From NCBI RefSeq assembly GCF_000003815.2, contig NC_049980.1, positions 34,667,465 to 34,688,297 on the forward strand: 20,833 nucleotides of DNA. The letters are read 5' to 3'. The translations under genes and the position numbers were made by a program. Position 1 is the first letter of the stretch. Every line of letters starts with the position of its first letter. The notes beneath the pieces are model-generated. The model did no database searches and was not told where the DNA came from. It saw only the letters and a program-made list of their open reading frames with translations. This DNA is from Branchiostoma floridae (lineage: Eukaryota; Chordata; Leptocardii; Amphioxiformes; Branchiostomatidae). Of the stretch, positions 18,001 to 20,833 are shown in pieces.

Positions 18001-20429
18001 TGGAACATGCTACATGAGAAGTTGCTTTAGATTTATGAAATTTTAAAAAAATGACGAGGTAATGGTAAAACCCGATCCTTCTAACCCTGTCCCCCTCCCA
18101 GATGGTGGACATGCTGTACTTTGTCATTATCATGCTGATCGTCCTGATGAGCTTCGGAGTCGCCCGACAGGCCATCCGCCATCCCGACGAGGACCCGTCA
18201 TGGACAAGTGCCAAAAACATCTTCCTCGAGCCCTACTTCATGTTGTATGGGGAGGTCTATGCTGGCTCTATTGATCGTGAGTGAAGATATTGTCCACTTT
18301 CGTAAGCAGATGTCAATATTAGTTTCATGGTTGAGCTTAGATGACACGCATTGAAGATTTTCCAAATATCTTATGTAGAAATCTGAAGGCAATAGAATGA
18401 GGGGGATTGGCTCTGCCTTCGGTTACTGCTCTCTAGACACCGTGAACTGACATGTTTTACCCGTTTTCAGCCCCGTGAAGAATGCTCTTCCTTCCATTAC
18501 CATTTGCTAGACACAATAGTCTAACAATTTTCCCTGTTCACAGCCCCCTGTGGTCTGAAGAACGCAGACGGCAGCCCCCAGGTGGGTTCTGACGGGAACC
18601 TGGTGCCAGACTGCATCCCCGGTGCCTGGATCACTCCAGCCATCATGAACCTGTAACTAGATATACTAACATGTTTCCCTGTTCACAGCCCCGTGTGGCC
18701 TCAAGAACGCAGACGGCAGCCCCCAGGTGGGTTCTGATGGGACCCCGGTCCAAGACTGCATCCCTGGCGCCTGGATCACCCTTCTGTTACTGCTCCCTAG
18801 ACACAGTGTTCTAACATGTTTCCCTGTTTGCAGCGCCGTGTGGCCTGAAGAACGCAGACGGCAGCCCCCAGGTGGGTTCTGACGGGACCCCGGTCCCAGA
18901 CTGCATCCCCGGAGCCTGGATCACCCCAGCAATCATGACCCTGTACCTCCTGGTGGCCAACATCCTGCTCATCAACCTCCTCATTGCTGTCTTCAAGTGG
19001 GTGCCAGTTTTTCTTATCTTTTAGTTTTGTTTTGAATAAGTGGTAAAACACCTTTAATAGGGTTTCCAGTCACAGCGCACATATAGTGCACCGTCAGTGT
19101 ATTTCATGTGTGCAGCAATATATGATTGATCGCTGTGTAAAATTAAGGTAAAATTGAGAAACGCCTCGGACTTCAAACTTACTAAAATTATAGTATGTAT
19201 TATGGTGGCTGTAGCAATGTTAAAATTTTGTGCTAATTATTGCTCATTAAAATGTTTTGTACAGTAAGTACAACCTGTGTAGAACCAAGTAGCAAGAAGA
19301 AGCCACACTTTTAGACTAAATTTGTGATATTTTCATAGACATGTTTTGTCTTTGTTGTGACCTGTACTTAGCTGGGTTGGGCAAAAATGTACAATAATTT
19401 GAAGGAACGTCTTCATTCATTCATCATTGTTTCTGAACAGTGCCTTCTTTTGCAAGGCTGGAATCTATCTACTACTGACTGTAAAATACATTACATGAAA
19501 GTTCAAAACCTTTGTGTCTTTTTGCTTGCAGCAACACGTTCTCCCAGATCAAGACCATCTCCAACCAGGTGTGGAGGTTCCAGCGTTTCCACCTGATCAT
19601 GGAATACGAGCAGCGCCCCATGCTGCCCATGCCTCTCACCATCCTGTACCACATCTACATGCTTCTGAAATACCTGGTCTGTGTGTGCTCACGGTGCAGG
19701 CACAACAACCTCTACAGCGACAAGGGACTCAGTAAGTAACCACCTCACTCACTCATTCATACTCTCTCTCTCTCACTCACTCACTCACGATCCTGTACCA
19801 CATCTACATGCTGCTCAAGTACCTGGTCTGTGTGTGCTCACGGTGCAGGCACAACAACCTCTACAGCGACAAGGGACTCAGTAAGTAACCACCGTACTCA
19901 TTCTCTCACTCACTCACTCACCCACTCACTCACTCACACACTCATGCACACACTCACTCACACACACTCATCACTCACTCACGATCCTGTACCACATCTA
20001 CATGCTTCTCAAGTACCTGGTGTGTGTGTGCTCACGGTGCAGGCACAACAACCTCTACAGCGACAAGGGACTCAGTAAGTAACCACCTCACTCACTCACT
20101 CACTCACTCACTCACTCACTCACACTCACTCACTCACTCACTCACTCACTCACCCACCCACTCACTCACTCACCCACCATCCTGTACCACATCATTTTTT
20201 ACAAGGACAGCTAGATGTAGTGCAAAGTACTGCCTTCATGTAACTTCTGAATGTATGAAACTTCTTGTTAAAACTAGCACACTTGTGTCCCTACAGAACT
20301 GTTCCTGTCAGACGATGATGTAGAGAGGCTTCATGACTTTGAGGAAGAGTGTGTGGAGGAGTACTTCAGGGAGAAGGAAGACGCCTACGGCTCCTCCACT
20401 AACGAGAGGATCAGGATGACGCAGGACAG
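9..20429 (+). CDS. TRPM: TRPM-family cation channel (TRPM1/3/6/7 type), spliced, partial at both ends
   Basis: Fifteen exons on the + strand join in one frame with GT-AG introns: 9-87, 1972-2072, 4070-4204, 5487-5537, 5996-6130, 7438-7614, 8435-8532, 9683-9911, 12853-13038, 16439-16567, 17333-17581, 18102-18276, 18834-18996, 19532-19731 and 20297-20429. The product is a membrane channel for cations. Visible landmarks are the cytosolic segments [37 protein letters not shown] and [12 protein letters not shown]; the pre-S1 segment [11 protein letters not shown]1 (exon 10 start); S2; S3 and S4 (exon 11); S5 (end of exon 11 into exon 12); a pore loop with YGEVYAG whose Glu is conserved among divalent-permeable relatives; S6 ending in NLLIAVFNN; the TRP helix [11 protein letters not shown]; and the tail [14 protein letters not shown]. 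The N-terminal start, most of the tail coiled coil and any alpha-kinase domain are outside the window, so TRPM1/3 versus TRPM6/7 cannot be decided. An expected short exon after the residues SSGLK is not seen and probably lies in the gap 11719-12000. Family call by recognition of conserved segments. Confidence 0.95.
150..293. repeat. Foldback / MITE-like inverted repeat
   Basis: The left arm (GCTGGTTCGCAATTTT, then GGGAAAGGGAGTTTGCC near 188-205) is imperfectly matched by the reverse complement of the right arm (GGCAAACTCCCTTTCCC near 245-261, then AAAATCGTGAACCAGC to 293). Arms are roughly 55 bases around a short loop. This is the shape of a non-autonomous DNA transposon, but no clear target-site duplication was found. 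Confidence 0.55.
451..552. repeat. Poly-T / T-rich low-complexity tract
   Basis: Several runs of T (7 to 16 long) separated by GCA/GC-containing breaks. Low complexity; the antisense Lys-rich open frame over it is not a gene. Confidence 0.8.
1033..1562. repeat. 37-bp minisatellite with embedded (GT)n, about 15 units
   Basis: Fifteen copies of the anchor TTCAGCAC (one reads CTCAGCAC) are spaced mostly 37 bases apart. The unit is roughly GTGTTCAGCACCAGGGACAG followed by GTTT(GT)nGGATG. Units 3 and 4 lack the GGGACAGGTTT part and unit 14 expands to a longer (GT)n. The unit has no stop codon in several frames, which explains the overlapping Cys/Val/Gly-rich open frames; these are not genes. Confidence 0.9.
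1972..2072 (+). CDS. TRPM: TRPM exon 2 ([12 protein letters not shown]...GQKWP)
   Basis: Acceptor CTATCAG and donor CG|GTACGT. The split Gly codon is completed and 33 codons follow, including [19 protein letters not shown], a hallmark of the TRPM cytosolic repeat region. The phase (1 in, 0 out) matches both neighbours. No copied junction was seen around this exon. Confidence 0.95.
2073..2986 (+). other. Intron 2, left part: nothing recognised
   Basis: AT-rich intronic sequence with no convincing open frame, RNA gene or repeat by eye. The intron ends at the AG at 4068-4069 and its right part carries two inverted-repeat elements. Confidence 0.6.
2987..3190. mobile_element. MITE-like element with long inverted ends made of short tandem units
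   Basis: The left end GGTAACGCTCATTC is followed by CCTTTATCCGC and GGGTAACCT. It is mirrored by the right end, whose reverse complement begins GGTAACGCTAGTTC and also continues CCTTTATCCGC, GGGTAACCT. Inside the left arm an approximately 20-bp unit (GGTAACCTATATCCGTTG) repeats about three times. Size is about 204 bp. Flanks TTTGTT and TTTTGTG are only approximately alike, so no firm target duplication. It resembles a family I associate with amphioxus genomes (from memory). Confidence 0.7.
3191..3685 (+). other. Intron 2, middle: nothing recognised
   Basis: No coding sequence, RNA gene or repeat could be supported between the two inverted-repeat elements. Confidence 0.55.
3686..3948. mobile_element. 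Foldback element, about 70-bp inverted arms
   Basis: The left arm starts GATGTTTCAGTGACCGTCTG and continues TCACCTTCCTCAGGGCAATA. The right arm ending at 3948 is its imperfect reverse complement (AGGTGACAGACGGTCACC, then AAAACATC). Arms reach the sequence TACTTCACACTGCAGCTAG. The loop of about 110 bases contains further short inverted copies of CAGCTAG-like sequence. This is the form of a non-autonomous foldback transposon. Confidence 0.7.
4070..4204 (+). CDS. TRPM: TRPM exon 3 ([12 protein letters not shown]...RLEELYNT)
   Basis: Acceptor TTGTTTAG and donor ACC|GTAAGT enclose 45 codons, phase 0 at both ends. It contains [17 protein letters not shown] and RLEELYNT, highly conserved in the TRPM1/3/6/7 group. 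Its last 68 bases are the coding part of the tandem array that follows. The authentic donor is the first in the array: joining here to exon 4 keeps the frame, while reading through meets a stop at 4304-4306. Confidence 0.96.
4137..5234 (+). repeat. Tandem array: exon 3 3' end + 5' splice site + (GTTT)n, 11 units
   Basis: The last 68 bases of exon 3 (from TACTGGAGAAC to CAACACC) plus donor are reiterated ten more times, each preceded by a (GTTT)n tract instead of an acceptor. Copies end at 4204, 4302, 4392, 4502, 4612, 4707, 4802, 4912, 5014, 5124 and 5234, giving units of 90-110 bases whose length varies mainly by 4. Donors are GTAAGT (1, 2, 7, 9), GTGAGT (3, 4, 6, 10), GTAAGC (5), GTGAGC (11) and a broken ATAAGT (8). 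Copies differ by small substitutions (ATTCCT, GTTTCT, GTTCCT; ATCGCC, ATCACC), so they are distinct copies and not a simple collapse error. Confidence 0.95.
5487..5537 (+). CDS. TRPM: TRPM exon 4 ([17 protein letters not shown])
   Basis: A 51-base exon, phase 0 on both sides, between TTTTCCAG and GTAAGT. It encodes [17 protein letters not shown], matching the conserved GPSNTLYHLVRDVKK segment of TRPM1/3 relatives. No copied junction around it. Confidence 0.95.
5538..5995 (+). other. Intron 4: nothing recognised
   Basis: GTAAGT at 5538 to CCCAG at 5995. AT-rich, with no supported feature beyond the splice sites. Confidence 0.6.
5996..6130 (+). CDS. TRPM: TRPM exon 5 ([18 protein letters not shown]...)
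   Basis: Encodes 45 codons, phase 0 both ends, between CACCCAG and AAG|GTAAGA. Contains [19 protein letters not shown], equivalent to the vertebrate [17 protein letters not shown] segment. The tail [16 protein letters not shown] is shorter and different from vertebrate paralogues, as expected for this variable linker. Confidence 0.93.
6158..6190 (+). repeat. Degenerate single copy of exon 5 3' end and donor
   Basis: GATGCACAAACCACTCAGAA followed by GAAG|GTGGGT closely matches the end of exon 5 (TATGCACAGACTACACAGAA, GAAG|GTAAGA), 54 bases downstream. The offset is a multiple of three, but a TAG lies between, so use of this donor without further splicing would truncate the protein. Confidence 0.75.
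6191..6934 (+). other. Intron 5, left part: pyrimidine-rich, A run
   Basis: A pyrimidine-rich stretch (about 6400-6500) and a run of A near 6599-6612 are the only notable points. Open frames here have no recognisable protein. Confidence 0.55.
6935..7283 (-). mobile_element. Non-LTR retrotransposon (LINE) 3' fragment, antisense
   Basis: On the minus strand, 7148-7008 reads [20 protein letters not shown] and onward to a stop, a motif typical of the C-terminal end of LINE reverse transcriptases (consensus like FFPRTIxxWNxLP). An upstream part ([13 protein letters not shown], 7118-7339) is in a different frame, so the fragment has at least one frameshift and is dead. The 3' side continues through a short GCCGGTTTTACCGGC hairpin near 6940-6955. 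Family (CR1-like or other) not certain. Confidence 0.7.
7281..7344 (+). repeat. Extra copy of exon 6 acceptor and 5' end
   Basis: TTGTTTCAG at 7280-7288 is followed by a copy of the start of exon 6 ([13 protein letters not shown], then QIKHD) with a few substitutions, diverging after about 7344. The intact polypyrimidine tract and AG make it a usable-looking alternative 3' splice site 149 bases before the real one; the frame stays open only to a TAA at about 7366-7368. It directly abuts the LINE fragment. Confidence 0.85.
7438..7614 (+). CDS. TRPM: TRPM exon 6 ([10 protein letters not shown]...KQGEEALAK)
   Basis: Encodes 59 codons, phase 0 both ends, between CATTTCAG and [29 protein letters not shown] and [12 protein letters not shown] match the strongly conserved [20 protein letters not shown] / FFWQHGEEAMAK block of TRPM1/3/6/7. 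Both of its ends have been copied in tandem. Confidence 0.96.
7526..7919 (+). repeat. Tandem array: exon 6 3' half + donor + intron, 3 units
   Basis: The 3' half of exon 6 from TCCACGAGCTG recurs, ending at 7614, 7770 and about 7919 (units 156 and 149). Copy 2 keeps GTGGGTAGTATATACAATAA after it; copy 3 has lost the donor (GCAAACTG). Copies carry only synonymous or mild changes (GCTGTG/GCCGTG/GCTGTGTTC). The intron filler is not a microsatellite here. From copy 1 to copy 2 the frame is kept and open. Confidence 0.93.
7920..8354 (+). other. Intron 6 remainder: nothing recognised
   Basis: No coding, RNA or repeat feature supported between the exon 6 copies and the copied exon 7 acceptor. Confidence 0.55.
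8355..8403 (+). repeat. Degenerate extra copy of exon 7 acceptor and 5' end
   Basis: A pyrimidine-rich tract ending CTTCCAG at 8367 is followed by TCCCTGTGTGCCAGTAAG and CCATGGTCTATGCTGCAG, an imperfect copy of the exon 7 start (GCACTATGTGCCAGTAAA ... CCATGGCCTACGAGGCAG) with an internal deletion, 67 bases before the real acceptor. Confidence 0.75.
8435..8532 (+). CDS. TRPM: TRPM exon 7 ([19 protein letters not shown]...)
   Basis: 98 bases between TTGTGTAG and AA|GTATGT: 32 codons plus two bases, joining to exon 8 as Lys. Encodes [18 protein letters not shown] and [10 protein letters not shown], equivalent to the vertebrate ALVACKLCKAMAHEASE / DISQELNHNS segment. Confidence 0.95.
8533..9014 (+). 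other. Intron 7, left part: nothing recognised
   Basis: No supported feature apart from the GTATGT donor at 8533 and a short ATGT tandem near 8720-8735. Confidence 0.55.
9015..9682 (+). repeat. Tandem array: intron 7 end + acceptor + exon 8 5' end, 4 extra units plus a decayed one
   Basis: Units start with GATGATGGTRGTATCACAATG and CCTGACAGT, run through AAATCCCCCCTCCACCAG and end with a copy of the first 40-50 bases of exon 8 (AAAATTCCAGAACCTGGCC). Acceptor junctions lie at 9124, 9266, 9402 and 9544, before the real one at 9683 (spacings 142, 136, 142, 139). A fifth unit at about 9015-9095 has CCCCCCACAG but has lost the exon part. The exon copies diverge after LLNCSRK/LLDCS, so only the fifth junction opens a full exon. 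Confidence 0.92.
9683..9911 (+). CDS. TRPM: TRPM exon 8 ([13 protein letters not shown]...MRKSSGLK)
   Basis: 229 bases: one base completing Lys, then 76 codons. Contains [18 protein letters not shown] and [18 protein letters not shown], matching LAMKLLTYELKNWSNATCL / HRDFIAHTCSQMLLTDMW of vertebrate TRPM1/3. Donor AAG|GTTCGT. Both ends are copied many times. Confidence 0.96.
9815..11718 (+). repeat. Tandem array: exon 8 3' end + 5' splice site + (GTTT)n, at least 12 visible units
   Basis: The last 97 bases of exon 8 (from GAACCATCGGGAG to CCTTAAG), a donor, a short CCTGAAG spacer and (GTTT)n are reiterated. Copies end at 9911, 10052, 10189, 10326, 10463, 10600, 10733, 10874, then after a gap 11281, 11430, 11563 and 11711. 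Spacing is mostly 133-141. Donors are GTTCGT, GTATGT, GTACGT, GTACGT, GTTTGT, GTTTGT, GTATGT, GTTCGT, gap, GTACGT, broken CTTACT, GCACGT, GTACTC. Copies 2-3 change Lys to Asn at the junction, and the last copy has lost a T. No acceptor precedes any partial copy. The tetranucleotide is the same as in the exon 3 array although the exons are unrelated. Confidence 0.95.
10913..11151. other. Assembly gap (239 N) inside the exon 8 array
   Basis: Run of N. The junctions on either side, 10874 and 11281, are 407 bases apart, close to three array periods (about 136), so if the gap size is real it hides about two more junction copies. Confidence 0.9.
11719..12000. other. Assembly gap (282 N)
   Basis: Run of N after the last visible exon 8 copy. 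Vertebrate TRPM1/3/6/7 proteins continue after SGLK with a conserved hydrophobic segment (VILGILLPPSI-like) that is encoded nowhere in the visible sequence, so that exon may be here. Confidence 0.8.
12042..12351. mobile_element. MITE with AGCCCCTGTCACAC ends and TTA target duplication
   Basis: The left end AGCCCCTGTCACAC at 12042-12055 is the perfect inverse of GTGTGACAGGGGCT at 12338-12351, and TTA flanks both sides (12039-12041 and 12352-12354). Further outward, ACCAG and CTGGT are also complementary. Size is 310 bp with no coding capacity. A 3-base TTA duplication would fit a PIF/Harbinger-type element; the superfamily is inference. Confidence 0.75.
12355..12852 (+). other. Intron before exon 9: nothing recognised
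   Basis: No supported feature; ends with the exon 9 acceptor CATTTCCAG. Confidence 0.55.
12853..13038 (+). CDS. TRPM: TRPM exon 9 ([10 protein letters not shown]...[11 protein letters not shown])
   Basis: Encodes 62 codons, phase 0 both ends, between TTTCCAG and ACC|GTAAGA. The second half, [20 protein letters not shown], is the conserved pre-S1 segment ([19 protein letters not shown] in vertebrates). The first half is a short acidic linker replacing the long variable linker of vertebrate paralogues. Confidence 0.95.
13039..13560 (+). other. Intron 9, left part: repeat remnant near its end
   Basis: Mostly featureless. From about 13500 to 13590 the sequence (CTATAGCAGCCACCTCTCTA, then GTGGCCGCTATAGACAGG) resembles a dispersed repeat seen in many invertebrate genomes (from memory) and runs directly into the minisatellite. 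Confidence 0.45.
13590..16240. repeat. 19-bp minisatellite, about 135 units
   Basis: Unit GCGCGAAAGAGAAACAGAT (19 bases) with common variants GCGCAAAAGAGAAACAGAT, GCGCTAGACAGAAACAGAT and AGAAGCAGGT. Three units make 57 bases, or 19 codons, and most variants contain no stop in any frame, which produces long Lys/Arg/Glu-rich open frames on + and Phe/Leu/Ser-rich ones on -; these are not genes. The pair AGAAGCAGGTGCGC followed by TAGACAGAAACAGAT recurs as a higher-order unit. The array ends about 20 bases before the first copied acceptor of exon 10. Confidence 0.95.
13826..13925. other. Assembly gap (100 N) inside the minisatellite
   Basis: Exactly 100 N, which looks like a fixed placeholder, so the array's true length is unknown. 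Confidence 0.9.
16240..16438 (+). repeat. Tandem array: exon 10 acceptor + 5' end, 3 extra copies
   Basis: Acceptor-plus-exon copies begin at 16262 (ATGGCGTATGTGGTGTTCCT onward through NYVV), 16325 (short, ATGGCATATGTGGTG) and 16366 (through IYVV), before the real exon at 16439. Three (16262, 16366 and real) follow CTGCAG, and 16262 and 16439 share TGTTAATGTTTCCCCTGCAG. Reading on from any of the extra copies meets a stop or loses frame. Confidence 0.9.
16439..16567 (+). CDS. TRPM: TRPM exon 10 (S1 and S2)
   Basis: Encodes 43 codons, phase 0 both ends, between CCCTGCAG and [28 protein letters not shown] forms S1 with the end of exon 9; [19 protein letters not shown] is S2, ending like the vertebrate EKMRE. 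Of four similar starts, only this one has a downstream donor that keeps the frame into exon 11. Confidence 0.95.
16568..16921 (+). other. Intron 10, left part: nothing recognised
   Basis: No supported feature before the decayed exon 11 acceptor copies begin. Confidence 0.5.
16922..17332 (+). repeat. Tandem array: exon 11 acceptor + 5' end, 3 extra copies of graded decay
   Basis: Copies of the exon 11 start lie at about 16926, 17029 and 17184, before the real one at 17333 (last spacings about 155 and 149). The nearest has an intact CCCCCCAG and reads [20 protein letters not shown]. The middle one has CCTGGTGTCGG without a proper acceptor and a TGA in place of TGG. The farthest (GTGTCATAGCCCAGCAAG, then TTGACCCAGAAGATTGGG) is clearly degenerate. 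Each is followed by GGGACTATCTGATGTA-like intron sequence. Confidence 0.9.
17333..17581 (+). CDS. TRPM: TRPM exon 11 (S3, S4 and start of S5)
   Basis: Encodes 83 codons, phase 0 both ends, between TCCCCCAG and [26 protein letters not shown] leads into S3 ([18 protein letters not shown]) and S4 ([18 protein letters not shown]), then [16 protein letters not shown], which is nearly identical to the vertebrate [16 protein letters not shown] linker into S5. Both exon ends are copied in tandem. Confidence 0.97.
17546..17985 (+). repeat. Tandem array: exon 11 3' end + donor + (ATCA)n, 5 extra copies of graded decay
   Basis: The last 36 bases of exon 11 ([12 protein letters not shown]) and the donor, separated by (ATCA)n, recur with ends at 17581, 17656, 17727 and 17806, then as degenerate copies at about 17850-17895 and 17940-17985. 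Donors: GTGGGT, GTGGGT, GTGAGT, GTGGGT. The further copies have lost the frame and the ATGATGAT core. Copies 4 and 5 start further back in the exon (AACTAGTACC, AACAAGTACC) than copies 2 and 3. Confidence 0.93.
18102..18276 (+). CDS. TRPM: TRPM exon 12 (S5 and pore helix/filter)
   Basis: 175 bases: 58 codons plus one base. [20 protein letters not shown] is S5, followed by [14 protein letters not shown] and the pore segment [20 protein letters not shown], which aligns with [20 protein letters not shown] of vertebrate TRPM3. The Glu in YGEVYA is the conserved filter-region acid. Acceptor CCTCCCAG, donor C|GTGAGT. Confidence 0.97.
18415..18833 (+). repeat. Tandem array: exon 13 acceptor + 5' end, 3 extra copies
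   Basis: Acceptor junctions at 18471 (degenerate, CCCCGTGAAGAATGC), 18544 and 18689 precede the real one at 18834; the last two spacings are exactly 145. Each is preceded by CTAGACAC...TAACATGTTTCCCTGTT-like intron sequence. The 18544 copy runs through the pore-loop coding part to ITPAIMNL and then TAA. The 18689 copy diverges after GAWIT. All three later copies contain an internal CCCCAG|GTGGGT that looks like a donor. Confidence 0.93.
18834..18996 (+). CDS. TRPM: TRPM exon 13 (outer pore loop and S6)
   Basis: 163 bases between TTTGCAG and AA|GTGGGT. Completes Pro, then [30 protein letters not shown] (two loop cysteines as in relatives) and S6 ([19 protein letters not shown]). Chosen over the two upstream copies because only this copy continues into S6 and joins exon 14 in frame as Asn-Asn-Thr-Phe. 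Confidence 0.96.
18997..19531 (+). other. Intron 13: nothing recognised
   Basis: GTGGGT at 18997 to CTTGCAG at 19531. AT-rich; no coding, RNA or repeat feature could be supported. Confidence 0.6.
19532..19731 (+). CDS. TRPM: TRPM exon 14 (S6 end, TRP helix)
   Basis: 200 bases: one split codon at each end and 66 codons between. [19 protein letters not shown] is the TRP helix region ([20 protein letters not shown] in vertebrates), followed by [20 protein letters not shown] and a Cys-rich [10 protein letters not shown]. Acceptor CTTGCAG, donor A|GTAAGT. Confidence 0.96.
19641..20192 (+). repeat. Tandem array: exon 14 3' end + donor + (CTCA)n, 2 full extra copies and a stub
   Basis: The last 91 bases of exon 14 (from ATCCTGTACCAC) plus GTAAGTAACCAC and a (CTCA)n tract recur, ending at 19731, 19880 and 20074 (units 149 and 194). 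A fourth start at 20178-20192 (CCATCCTGTACCACATCA) is truncated. All three donors are GTAAGT. The exon itself has CTCTCACC immediately before the repeated part, so the microsatellite motif is already present at the junction. The spacings are not multiples of three and GTAAGTAA supplies a stop on read-through. Confidence 0.94.
20297..20429 (+). CDS. TRPM: TRPM exon 15 of window (C-terminal tail start)
   Basis: 133 bases between CCTACAG and AG|GTAAGT. Encodes [20 protein letters not shown] then [20 protein letters not shown], matching the vertebrate LFITDDELKKVHDFEEQC / [21 protein letters not shown] that precedes the tail coiled coil. Phase 2 out, so the gene continues beyond the window. Confidence 0.96.
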
Positions 20430-20833
20430 GTAAGTCACAGGAAACCAGAAACTATCCAGTTAGGTCCCTGACGCATACATACTTATATATAATAGTCTGT
20501 AAAATCTATTCTTCAACACTGCCCTTGGGAAAGGTACTTCATGCATCTTTCCTCATTCTACCCGAGTGTAAAAATGGGTCCTTTGGTTGTGGAGTTAAAA
20601 GGCGGTGGGAGGAGAGGGTTGGGTTGTGCCTTCCAAAACCCTGCCCTAAACACAGTGGATAACAAGCCACCGCCACTACGGCCTCAAACACTTTACCTTA
20701 TTAACTTCCAGAGTGGAGCACATTGTCTTTAGTTTTTAATACCTACATGGTCAAGCATGTTATGCAGTACTGTGGTTTTTCATTTTCTTCAAATATGTAC
20801 AAGATAAGCCAAAAATAGTTACTCAAGCAACTG
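20430..20833 (+). other. Intron after exon 15, with a dispersed-repeat-like block
   Basis: From about 20515 to 20700 the sequence (CACTGCCCTTGGGAAAGGTA, CCGAGTGTAAAAATGGGTCC, CACAGTGGATAACAAGCCAC) resembles a widely dispersed short repeat found in marine invertebrate and amphioxus genomes, possibly SINE-related; this is recognition from memory. The rest shows nothing recognisable. Confidence 0.45.

Noticed and set aside
20297-20833. Alpha-kinase domain (TRPM6/7 type)
   Set aside because: The C-terminal coding region is beyond the window; nothing visible supports or excludes it.

Overview
The window holds an internal stretch of one spliced animal gene, on the + strand, for a TRPM-family cation channel of the TRPM1/3/6/7 type. 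Fifteen coding exons can be joined in a single reading frame (about 746 residues). They run from the late cytosolic TRPM homology region, through S1-S6 and the pore, to the TRP helix and the start of the C-terminal tail. The true start and end of the gene lie outside, and one short exon has probably been lost in an assembly gap. No second gene, rRNA or tRNA was seen. The inverted-repeat elements, the very high minisatellite load and the deuterostome-like channel sequence suggest a cephalochordate (amphioxus, Branchiostoma) draft assembly; this is inference, not a search result. Three runs of N are assembly gaps.

Layout: exon 1 at the left edge; a large intron with a foldback, poly-T tracts and a 37-bp minisatellite; exon 2; an intron with two inverted-repeat elements; exon 3 followed by ten partial copies of its 3' end; exons 4 and 5; an intron with an antisense LINE fragment; exons 6 and 7 with copied ends; five acceptor copies in front of exon 8 and at least eleven donor copies after it; two gaps; a small MITE; exon 9; a 2.6-kb 19-bp minisatellite; exons 10-15, most with copied acceptors or donors; and an intron tail with a dispersed-repeat-like block.

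The outstanding feature is how the gene is built. Nine of the fifteen exons (3, 5, 6, 7, 8, 10, 11, 13, 14) have one or both exon-intron junctions reiterated in tandem. Donor-side units consist of the 3' part of the exon, its 5' splice site and a piece of intron. In four of them the intron piece is a tetranucleotide microsatellite: GTTT after exons 3 and 8, ATCA after exon 11 and CTCA after exon 14. Acceptor-side units consist of the intron end, the AG and the 5' part of the exon. I count about 46 extra visible junction copies. Almost all donor-side copies lack an acceptor, so they cannot be ordinary duplicated exons; they are decoy or alternative 5' splice sites. At exons 6, 8 and 11 the first copy is in frame and open, so choosing the second donor would insert 52, 47 or 25 residues. 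From memory, and not verifiable here, minisatellites overlapping exon-intron boundaries have been reported in amphioxus at an Adh locus. What stands out here is the number of junctions affected in one gene, the repeated pairing with tetranucleotides, and the possible effect on channel isoforms.
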